A DNA stretch of 31,945 nucleotides from Clostridiales bacterium UBA1740 (lineage in GTDB: Bacteria > Bacillota > Clostridia > Oscillospirales > CAG-272): contig DCHY01000019.1 of the NCBI GenBank assembly GCA_002315715.1, forward strand, positions 49,987 to 81,931, read 5' to 3'. Positions 13,182-21,600 of this stretch are shown here, piece after piece (the stretch's first letter is position 1; each line of letters begins with the position of its first letter). The position numbers and the translations under genes were made by a program. The notes below the pieces were generated by a model. The model did no database searches and was not told the DNA's origin. It saw only the letters and a program-made list of their open reading frames with translations.

Positions 13182-15845
13182 TTATGAATTCGGTTCCCCG
13201 AATAATTCTTTCACTTTATTTGAGGCAATAATCTCAATGCCGTAACGGGAGCTGGGACCCGTGATAATGAAAGCGTGACCTCTCTCGTTGTTGACGATTT
13301 GGTCCTGCTCGACGCGGTTGATGCGTCCTGCCTTTTCGTACAGCGTACAAAGGTCGTCCATATCGTTGGGTGCCAAAGCAAAAATGAAGGAATACTGACA
13401 AGCGTTGATAATCGCGGTGGATTTTCTGACGATCTCGGCGGTACCGACAAAGTCCTTGATGTTCTGGGTAATGACGATCTGCATACCGTTGTATTTACGA
13501 ATACGCTTGGCAAGCTGATACATGAAGTCAAGGGCGATGGGATACTTCGGATCGATGAAGACGTGGGCTTCGTCGATAGCCACTACGATTTTACGGTTGG
13601 TCTCGTGCTTGAGGTTGAACTCGCGGTTTTTAATGATTTCGTTGTCAAGCCATTTGAGGACGAGCAGCATCTGCGCGTTGGCGGTGACGCCGTTCTTGTT
13701 GGCAAGCAGGGATTGGAAGTTAAACACCGTGAAGTTTTCTTTGACCGTCAAAGTGGACGGACCGTTCCAAAGTTTGGCGTTTCGTCCGCCTCTTGCAAAT
13801 TTGCTGATATAGTTCGAGAGAATACGAAGATTGGTCACGTCGTATTCGATGGTCGCATGTTCGAGTTTCTCTTCAATCAAGGCGGCAAGGTCGTCGAAAA
13901 TCGGATAATCTTCCGGCTTCACTTTGGAAAAATCGGTATCGGAGCCGATGTTCTTTTTCGCGTACAGTTCCACAATAATGTTGTTCAAATACTCAAACGC
14001 CGAGGATTCAATGCCCGCCAAAATGACGCGGAAGAATTCCTCAAGGAACTGCAAATGTACGGAAAAGTTGTCAACTGCCGACTCTGCACCGTCTTCATCG
14101 GCATCCAGCGTCGTCATAACGTGGAAAGGATTGATACGGCCGTGAACGGCGGTTCCGACGTCAATCAAACGTCCGCCGAGGTTCTTGGCAAGAATCTGAT
14201 ACTCGTTCTCGGGGTCCAAAATGAAAATCTTACTGTTCTCGGCGGCAAGACCGGACAGAAGGGTTTTCGTCGCGTAGGATTTACCGGAACCCGACTTACC
14301 CATGATAACCATGTTGGAGTTGACGCGCTCGTTGTTTCTCTTGAAGAAGTCAACGACGACGGGGAAGCCGTTGCTCTGACCGAGAATAACGCCCTTGTCA
14401 TCCATGACGGAGGAGAGCACGAACGGAAATACGGCGGCGACGGAAGAGGAGTGAATGGCACGTCCGTATTCCGGCATCGCATCGTAACGGGAAACCGTCG
14501 AAGAAATCATCGCGCGGTTCTGTTTGCAAATGTTGGAGGAAAGTTCGAAGCCCTGTTCCGAGAAGATACGGCGAATCTTCTTTTTGAGATTCTTCTTATC
14601 TTCTTTTTCTTTGCCGACGCGGTTATAAACCGTGACGTGAAGGGTGACTTTGAAGAGCGATTCGTTGTCGTTGGAAAGCAAGCGAAGCACTTCCACAAGC
14701 GTATTGACGTGGGTCTGTTTGTCGATCATCGAGCTGGCTTTGAAGGAGTCTTCGCTTTGGCTGATGAGTTCCTGCAGCGAGCGGTCAATCATCTTGACGG
14801 CGTGGGTTTTGTCGATGGGTTCGAGGTTCATCACGACCTTGGTGTCGCGGATGTTGAAAAGCTGATAGCCCCAAGCGTTGAGGACGTTCAAGGGGAAGTT
14901 TCTGATGGTGTAGTTATACTGTTCCACACCGTCCACGATAGAACTTTTCGGCGTAAAGGTGACACTCTGCGGCACGATCCAGCGCAAAAACTCTTCGTAG
15001 TGAAGGTCGTCGGCGTCGTGCTCGTTAAACTGATCGGTATAGGTGTATTTCAAGAAAACACCGAGTCCCTTGTCATCGAGGATTCTCGAGGTCATGCCGG
15101 CTTCGAGAAAATCGGACATGGCGCCGTTCAATACTTCGCGGATGGCGCTTTGTTCCTTATCGTAAACCACGAGGTAGTAGAAAGGCTTTTTGATGATGGC
15201 GTTTTCGTTGAGATTTTTGTAGGTGCCGAGGCGGTCGTTGATGATGCGGATACGCGTCGCCATCTCCTCCGCCGTAATGCTGTCGGCTTCCCCGAGTTTT
15301 TTGAGGGCGTCGATTTTCTTTTCTTCTTGTGCAATATAATCGTCAAAGCGAAGTTTGCGATCGACCTTGACGATGCTCGCCTGCGTCGTGCCGTTGATGG
15401 AACGAATCGTTTTGCCGAAGCAATCGTCGATGATCTGATCCTGGCGATAGCCGGAAATCAAACGAAATTCACGCGGGTCGATTTCGAGAACGCCGGCGTA
15501 GTAATCGTTATACACGATGTAGCCGTCGCGGATGTCCTTGAAAGGCACGAAGAAATCGATGCTGTTCGCGGAGTTGTGAAAGTCACTTGAATACTTTTTC
15601 ACCGAGAACAGATATTTCATTCCCGTGAATAGGAACATATAGAAATGCGAGCCTTCGTAGGGGAAGTAAAGACCGATGAAAAGACAGAGAACGATGAGCA
15701 TCAAAAGCAGACGGACGAAGCCGAGGTTGGTTAAGAACAGAAGAAGCAAAATGCCGATGCCGACAAGTCCGATTAAGACGTCGGGTACGGATACGTTCTT
15801 GAAAAATTCAAGTTTGACTTTTGCGGTTCTCGGAATAATTCTCAT
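13182..15845 (-). CDS. virB4: VirB4/TraC-type secretion ATPase with N-terminal membrane hairpin
   Basis: An 887-aa ATPase that would power pilus assembly and substrate transport at the inner face of the membrane. Residues 20-62 form two hydrophobic helices in a PrgI/VirB3-like arrangement, so a VirB3 function seems fused to the N-terminus. Residues 90-480 are the VirB4 N-terminal region. Walker A is GKSGSGKS (516-523), followed by FILDPENEY near 541-549. Walker B is VVAIDEAHVF with D758-E759, and a VITQNIKDF stretch near 791-799 is typical of the family. Length fits Gram-positive VirB4 proteins such as Tn916 Orf16 and PrgJ relatives. The ATG has a strong AAGGAGGGG ribosome site. It lies 6 bp after the VirB6-like gene. 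The family call is firm; whether it serves conjugation or protein export is not settled here. Confidence 0.95.
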   Translation of the reverse strand: MRIIPRTAKVKLEFFKNVSVPDVLIGLVGIGILLLLFLTNLGFVRLLLMLIVLCLFIGLYFPYEGSHFYMFLFTGMKYLFSVKKYSSDFHNSANSIDFFVPFKDIRDGYIVYNDYYAGVLEIDPREFRLISGYRQDQIIDDCFGKTIRSINGTTQASIVKVDRKLRFDDYIAQEEKKIDALKKLGEADSITAEEMATRIRIINDRLGTYKNLNENAIIKKPFYYLVVYDKEQSAIREVLNGAMSDFLEAGMTSRILDDKGLGVFLKYTYTDQFNEHDADDLHYEEFLRWIVPQSVTFTPKSSIVDGVEQYNYTIRNFPLNVLNAWGYQLFNIRDTKVVMNLEPIDKTHAVKMIDRSLQELISQSEDSFKASSMIDKQTHVNTLVEVLRLLSNDNESLFKVTLHVTVYNRVGKEKEDKKNLKKKIRRIFSEQGFELSSNICKQNRAMISSTVSRYDAMPEYGRAIHSSSVAAVFPFVLSSVMDDKGVILGQSNGFPVVVDFFKRNNERVNSNMVIMGKSGSGKSYATKTLLSGLAAENSKIFILDPENEYQILAKNLGGRLIDVGTAVHGRINPFHVMTTLDADEDGAESAVDNFSVHLQFLEEFFRVILAGIESSAFEYLNNIIVELYAKKNIGSDTDFSKVKPEDYPIFDDLAALIEEKLEHATIEYDVTNLRILSNYISKFARGGRNAKLWNGPSTLTVKENFTVFNFQSLLANKNGVTANAQMLLVLKWLDNEIIKNREFNLKHETNRKIVVAIDEAHVFIDPKYPIALDFMYQLAKRIRKYNGMQIVITQNIKDFVGTAEIVRKSTAIINACQYSFIFALAPNDMDDLCTLYEKAGRINRVEQDQIVNNERGHAFIITGPSSRYGIEIIASNKVKELFGEPNS

Positions 15846-15851
15846 ACGTTA

Positions 15852-17246
15852 TCACCCCTCCTTCTTGTCGTCGTTGTTTTGTTGCTGGTTTTGGTCGCCC
15901 TGCTTGATGGCGTTATTAACCATGTCGTTGCCTTCGCCCTGTTTCTTGTCGTTGTCGTTCGGGTTTCCGTTCTGTTCGCCGTTTTCGAGGGCATCTTTGA
16001 GTTCTTGCTGTTTGTCGTTGTTGTAATCCGGCGATTTGTTGTTGTCGGCGCCACCGCCGCCACCGCCGATATTACCGTTCAGACGGTTGGTATCGTAACT
16101 CGTGTCGATGCCCAGTTTGTTGAGCATCGAGTTACCGAGTTTCTGTTGCAAGTTGTCGAGTTTACGGTCAACCGCACCCTTGAGGGCTTTGCCTGCAAAG
16201 CGGGCAGCCGCACCGACGGGGTTATATTTCATGGCAGCACCGAAGGCCTTGCCGGCGAACTGACGTCCGGCTTCTCCCGCGGGGTCATTGAGATCCGCAC
16301 CGCCGCCGGCAGCAAGAAGGTCGGCAACGAGAGCAGAGGTTTTCTTCATCGTTAAGGAGCCGCCGAGAATGATCAAAATCTTGGCAACTCGGTTCAAAAG
16401 TTTATAGCCTGCGACCGTGTCCGCAAAGAAGAGAATGGAATCCGAGGACACGAGGGCACAAAGGAGAATGTAAAAGTTGATGGCAATCAAAGTGCCGTAA
16501 GCCGATAGGAATTTGACTAAGACTTTTTCGCGCCACTGCTTAAAGCGCGCACCGTCGTCCAAGACGCTGGCGGCGACGGTAAAGGGAGCGGCGATATAAA
16601 GAATCATGATGGAGATGGCACGCTCTACGAAAGAAACGAGCGTCTCGCCGAGGCTCTTGAGAACGATCCAACCGACAATCCAAGACATGATGAAATCAAA
16701 GTCCTTGATTTTGATGACGGTCTCGGCGTGGGAAATCCACCAATAATTGAGTTCGCCGGAATAAAAAGGTTCAAACGACACGGAGTCGCTGAGTTTAGCG
16801 TCTTCACCGAAAGCGGCGAAGAGGAAAGCACCGATGGAGGTCGAGCCGTTCATCGTGGCTTGATAAATGGCATTCATAAAGGTGTTAAGAGAATAGATGA
16901 GCGCTATCATGATCGTCGGGACAAGCAAAAACGTCATGAAGCTGCGGAATGCTTTTTTGCCGATTGTCGCGGGGGAAGCGCCGGGACCCTGCTCTTTCGC
17001 AATGCTTTTCAAAATCGCAAAAATCGTGAACATGATAAGAGCGATGAAAGCCAAAATCACGCAAGATCCAAACATTTTCTTGAGTTGTTCCGAGGTAATT
17101 AAGTACGTCAAAAAGTCGGTCTTGCCGCCGTCAACCGTGACGGGATCAATACCGAGTAAAACCTTTGCGCAATCGACCAAAAGGTCGGAAAAACGGAAGA
17201 ATGCGCAGGATATCTTAAATAGAAACTCCCAGAACCAATCAAACAT
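15852..17246 (-). CDS. VirB6/TrbL-like polytopic channel protein with low-complexity tail
   Basis: A 464-aa protein with about six hydrophobic segments between residues 5 and 300 (notably 60-80, 100-125, 185-225, 250-275, 285-300). Position between pilin/lipoprotein and VirB4 genes, and the long cytoplasmic or extracellular loops, match VirB6/TrbL-like inner-membrane channel subunits; the Mbov_0396-type ICE membrane proteins look similar from memory. Residues 315-375 are Ala/Gly/Lys-rich amphipathic sequence, then comes a GGGGGG run (394-399), and the last 65 residues are almost only Asn, Asp, Gln, Gly, Lys and Glu. The ATG is preceded by AGGGGGAA. The gene starts 19 bp after the lipoprotein stop. 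The tail is unusual for VirB6 and may bind a partner. Confidence 0.82.
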   Translation of the reverse strand: MFDWFWEFLFKISCAFFRFSDLLVDCAKVLLGIDPVTVDGGKTDFLTYLITSEQLKKMFGSCVILAFIALIMFTIFAILKSIAKEQGPGASPATIGKKAFRSFMTFLLVPTIMIALIYSLNTFMNAIYQATMNGSTSIGAFLFAAFGEDAKLSDSVSFEPFYSGELNYWWISHAETVIKIKDFDFIMSWIVGWIVLKSLGETLVSFVERAISIMILYIAAPFTVAASVLDDGARFKQWREKVLVKFLSAYGTLIAINFYILLCALVSSDSILFFADTVAGYKLLNRVAKILIILGGSLTMKKTSALVADLLAAGGGADLNDPAGEAGRQFAGKAFGAAMKYNPVGAAARFAGKALKGAVDRKLDNLQQKLGNSMLNKLGIDTSYDTNRLNGNIGGGGGGADNNKSPDYNNDKQQELKDALENGEQNGNPNDNDKKQGEGNDMVNNAIKQGDQNQQQNNDDKKEG

Positions 17247-17265
17247 GAAGTGTTTCCCCCTAAAT

Positions 17266-18207
17266 TTATACGACGCGAAGCATCAGATTGTTCGCACGGA
17301 AAGCAATCGGACTCAGCCCGTTCCGTTCCGCACCGGAACAGTTGTTGAGAATTTTTATGTAGAAGTACTTGTCTTCTGCAATGTCCATACGGGTGGACGT
17401 GGTATCGCCAGAAACCCATTCTTCCACGAAGAACGAACTCCACTTACCGCGCTCGGCGTAGGCCGAACCCTTGGCAATCAGTTGCGTTAAGCCTGCCTCG
17501 GGCGTGGTTTCGTATTCCGAAACGTACTTGTATTCCGACTCGGTCACGAAGCCGCCGACGTTCTTTTTGACCGAAACCTTGTTGTACGGTTTGTCAAATT
17601 GGCAAGTGTATTGGGCGCTTGTCGTGCTGCCGCCTTCGGTGGCGGAAAGCGTAAAGGTGACCGTGGCACCCGTCGCGGTTTTGATTTGCGTGTAGGTCGC
17701 AGAGTTGCCGTTTCCGTCATCGACCTTTCCGTACCCGTCAAAGTTCAACTGTTCAACGGTCACAGCCAAACCGTCGGACGTTTTCTTTTCATAACGGCCG
17801 GCGTACGGATGCTGATTGATGTTCGGAAAATACTCCGTCACGTAATCAGAGGAAAGATAAATTTCCATACTGACGCGTCCGTCGAATTCTTTTTCCGTCA
17901 AAAACCAAAACGAAAGGTCATCGGCGGTGATGTCGTCGAGATTTTCAAAAATGATGTACTTATAGTAATCTTCCGGCATCACGGTTTTGTTGTCTCTTTG
18001 CGTTTCCTTGTTGGTGATCTCGTCGAGATCATACTTTCGGATCTCGGGGAATTTACTGTTCGAGGAACTGACGAAGCAAATGTCGCCGAAAGCAGCGTAA
18101 AACGCCTCCTCGTCTTCGAAATCCCCAAGATCCGTGCAAGAAGAAAGACCAAACAGACAAAGCAGCGCAAGAAGCGCCGAAATAAGGCGCTTTAGGCTTT
18201 TACTCAT
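17266..18207 (-). CDS. Lipoprotein of the secretion operon, function unknown
   Basis: A 313-aa protein. The start is set at the ATG at 18205-18207 because it overlaps the pilin stop as ATGA; a TTG 21 bases upstream would leave a basic and aromatic leader in front of the normal signal. Residues 1-23 are a lipoprotein signal (SKSLKR, hydrophobic core, lipobox LSSC) with lipidated Cys24. The mature part is acidic and aromatic, then beta-rich with alternating Thr/Ser strands around 150-220, and a later C-terminal strand region with one Cys near 290. It would be tethered to the outer face of the membrane. By position it could take the place of VirB7 or VirB8 in a Gram-positive channel, but no domain supports this. 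Confidence 0.88.
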   Translation of the reverse strand: MSKSLKRLISALLALLCLFGLSSCTDLGDFEDEEAFYAAFGDICFVSSSNSKFPEIRKYDLDEITNKETQRDNKTVMPEDYYKYIIFENLDDITADDLSFWFLTEKEFDGRVSMEIYLSSDYVTEYFPNINQHPYAGRYEKKTSDGLAVTVEQLNFDGYGKVDDGNGNSATYTQIKTATGATVTFTLSATEGGSTTSAQYTCQFDKPYNKVSVKKNVGGFVTESEYKYVSEYETTPEAGLTQLIAKGSAYAERGKWSSFFVEEWVSGDTTSTRMDIAEDKYFYIKILNNCSGAERNGLSPIAFRANNLMLRVV

Positions 18208-18506
18208 GAAACGGAAGAGGTGTACCAAGCGGAAAGAACGTTGGCACCGACGTTAAGCATAATGAGAAGAGCGAAAATCAAGATGTAACCGATAATGGAG
18301 TTTTTCAAACTTCTCTTGGCTTTCTCGTGTTCCTGAGGATCGTCGGAAGTTGCGAATTTAACGCCGACGAAGATGCACCAGATGGCACCGAGCGCGCCGA
18401 CAACGGAAAGGAGAACGGGAACGATTTCCTGACACATTTCGATAACGGGGTTGGCAATTTTGAAAAGATCGGACTGAGAGATGGCAAGGTAAAGAGATGC
18501 AAGCAT
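18204..18506 (-). CDS. VirB2-like type IV secretion pilin
   Basis: A 100-aa protein with two hydrophobic helices (about residues 28-50 and 70-93) around a charged loop (SDDPQEHEKAKRSLKN). This is the shape of VirB2/TrbC-type and PF18895-type pilins, which are inserted in the membrane and polymerised by the VirB4-driven machine. The short N-terminus lacks a classical signal peptide. The ATG has an AAGGAG site. It is the first gene of a six-gene operon and its stop overlaps the lipoprotein start (ATGA). Its promoter carries the tandem TTGTC sites. Confidence 0.88.
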   Translation of the reverse strand: MLASLYLAISQSDLFKIANPVIEMCQEIVPVLLSVVGALGAIWCIFVGVKFATSDDPQEHEKAKRSLKNSIIGYILIFALLIMLNVGANVLSAWYTSSVS

Positions 18507-18539
18507 AGGTGGTACTCCTTATTTTTTATATTTTTTATT

Positions 18540-18574
18540 ATTATAACGCGTAAGGGAAGACAACATAGTGACAA
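18540..18574 (-). promoter_or_regulatory. Tandem TTGTC operator-promoter B, driving the secretion operon
   Basis: On minus, TTGTC at 18574-18570 and 18563-18559 (11-bp period) precede TATAAT at 18545-18540 by 13 bp. The hexamer at the usual -35 distance is CTATGT, not a -35. The GCGT just before the -10 is also present in operator-promoter A. The distal half-site overlaps the hairpin after the giant gene. Confidence 0.72.
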
Positions 18575-18600
18575 GGGGGAGTGGAAAATCCCTCTCCCTT
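18573..18600. terminator. Hairpin after the giant surface-protein gene, possible weak terminator
   Basis: AAGGGGGAG (18573-18581) and CTCTCCCTT (18592-18600) pair over 9 bp with one G-U on plus (an A-C mismatch on minus). On minus it is followed only by TTGTC and not a clear U-run, so termination may be leaky. It overlaps the giant gene's stop codon and the distal TTGTC half-site. Confidence 0.4.
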
Positions 18601-21600
18601 ACTTGTCGACTCTCGACTTGTTGCGGTAAGTCATACCGGCAAACAGACCTGCCACGATGACTACCATCATGAAAATAATCAACACGCTTCCGGCGGTGTT
18701 GGCAACGTGCTTTTTCGTGAAGGCAAACGATACTTCGTTTTCCGCACGGTTCTTGACGACGACGACGTACTCGCCCTCGTCGGAAATTTCCACTTTCTCG
18801 CCGTCGTATGCGATTTCATACACGGTTGGCTTAGAAGAACCGTTGTGGTAGACGTACACTTTATCGTCCTTCTTGGTGTTGGCGATCAAAACGCTCTCGA
18901 TGGTGGCGCCGCCGTTTTCCACGCCGTTCAAGGTCGCTGTCGGCAACGTTTCGGAGATGTCGAGGGTAAAGGTCGTCAAAGCGCCGGTAAGGTCGGAGTT
19001 CATCACGATCGTATAAGTGCCGGCTTTGTCAAAGACGAAATGGTTCACACCGCCGTCTTCGTTGATGACACTCGAGTTCATGGATACTCGTCCGCTGCCG
19101 GTAGCAGTGTACCAAATATCGGTAAAGGAATAATCCTGCGGCTCGTAGAAGTCGAGACGGTTGATCTCGTGGGTGTAAACGTAGAACGAGAAGAGACTTT
19201 CGTTTCCGGCTTTATCGGTAATCACGACTTCCCATTTACCGTTTTGCTGGAAGTTGAAGCCGTCGCCCTCGCCCACTTTGACACCGTTGAGAAACGCGAC
19301 CTTGATCGTGGCACTGTCGCCGTTTTCCTCCTGGAAGAGCACGTTGTCCGAATTGGTGACCATGCCGTTTTCAATCTTCTTGCCGTAACGGCCTTCGCGG
19401 AAGGAATAGGAAACAACGCTGTCTTTCGTAATGGTGAAGTAGTTGTAGTTTCCGGCAATGTCGTGAGCGAAGATGACGTAGTTTCCGTCTTTCTTCAAAG
19501 CGCCGCCCTCCGGGAACTCGATATACTCGCCGCCCTCGGTCTGATAGAAGCAAGAGGCGCCTTCCGTATATACGACGCGGATGTTTTCATTCGTCATGAG
19601 AACGCCGTTTACGTTGACGGAAGAAACCGACGGGTCAAGCTCGAGCTGAATGTCGGTGCGATAAAGGACCGCCGTGAAGTGATACGAGAAGCCGTATTCG
19701 TCGAGATACTCAATTTCATAAGCCACGCGTCCCTTGGCTTCGCTGTTGACGAACGAAATGGTGCGAGGGCAGGTGCTTATCTGACCGTCCACCGTGAAAA
19801 TATACTGCTCGGCGTCGGTCGTAAAGTACAGGGAGCTGTTGGAAATGAAGTTGATCTCGGGATTTTGCGCGTCTTCGAGCGAGAAGGCTTCCGCTTTCTC
19901 GGAAAGAGACGTCATACGCGACAGGTTGAGTGTCGGGGTTTCGCGGTAGTGAACCGTAACGGCGGCACGGTTGCCGTGGCTGTCACGGAATACGACGGTG
20001 TAAACGCCGTCGCCGGCAAGACCGACGCAGCGCTGATAAACGCCGTCAACCTCTGCCACTCTATCCTCGGATGCCGAAATCTCGTCAAGAAGAACCAATG
20101 TCTGTGCACCGCTCTTTTCGATGGCAATGTAGGCAATGTCATACTGATCCAGCAAGGTGCTGTTGATGGACACTTTTTCTTTGGAATAGTTTTCGGTGTA
20201 ACGAAGAGCGTTCGTTTGTTCGTTCAAAATGATGTTGGAGGGCAATTTCAACGACTGACCGAGAATGCTGATCTGACGGGTCACCACGTTTCCGTACTGG
20301 TCGGAAATCACGACGGTGTAATCGCCTTTTTCATCGAAAATCAGCGTCACGGCGCCGTTCTTTTCTTCGGTCTTCGGAGAGAAAATGACGCCTCCGCGGT
20401 AAACTTTGAACGTAATGCTGCTGTCGTCACGGAATGCCACCGTAACGAGTTTGTTGGCGTTGATGTCGCACACTTCCGACGTCGCAAACTGTCTTTGCCA
20501 TCCGTCGAGATACTCGGCGACGGTCGAGACGAGAAGCGAGTTGGAAACGGCGAGTCTATACACCTTTTCGTTGCCGAAGACGTTGACGGTTTTAACGAAA
20601 TAATAACCGTCGCCTTCTCCGTAGTACGGTTCCACCGTGACGGTGGGATCGACAGAATAGAGGTAATGATACTGACCGGGCGTCATGGTCTTGGAGTAAG
20701 AAATCAAAACGGCGGTAATGTAAGGATCGTCGATGGAATCGAGATTGACGGAGAGTTTGTTGCCGTTGGCGTATTTCCACTGGCCGACGCCCATCTCCTC
20801 TTCCTTGATTTCGATAGGACCGTTTTCATTTTCCAGTTCCACGCTCGACTGATAAAGGGAAAGCACCGTCTTGTAGTACGAAGATTCAAAAGAGCCTTCG
20901 GTTTGGGTGACTTTCATTTCGGAGGTGACAACCGCGGAAGCATCCGTCGGCGCATTCAAAAGAATCGTCACGGTGCCGTTCTTGTTCCACGTAGCGGTGA
21001 TATACATACCGAGTTTGTCCATGCCGCTTTCGATATCGTTATCGAAATGATAGATGACTTTCGGGCTGTCTTTCACGGCCTCTTGGAAAGTGAATACGGC
21101 AACGGGTTCGACGTCTTCGCCGACCGATACGTTGACGACGGTTTTCGGAATCATTTGTCCTTCCGCATCCAATTTATAATCGCCCACGTAATATCCCTCG
21201 GGGATGACGTCCCCTGCCTGATACGTTTCGTAAACGACGACGGACGTTTCGTCGATGGCGTAGCGGTAAAGATAAATACCGTCGTCCTCGATTCTCAAGC
21301 CGATAAAGCGGTAGCCGGTAACGGGCTTCAGTTTTTCCACACCGTCTTCCTGCACGCGAACTTCGTCCTGATAGGAGAGAAGAATCTGAATGTCGGAATC
21401 ACGGGAGATGGTGACGGATTGCGATTTGTTACCGTACTGCGTGTAGGTAAAGTTTTGGGAATCGCGATAGTAGTTGCCGGTGCTGAACTTGGTCGATCTG
21501 TCCTGATATGCGGGATCCAAATCGGTAAAGGCGAACCAAGTGTTGCTGACAGAGAGACCGTCGTCGCCCTTGTCTTTGGTCGTCTGTATCGACGAGGCAT

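Noticed and set aside
18208..18228. TTG start giving a 7-residue longer lipoprotein
   Set aside because: The ATG overlapping the pilin stop (ATGA) gives a normal lipoprotein signal beginning with basic residues.
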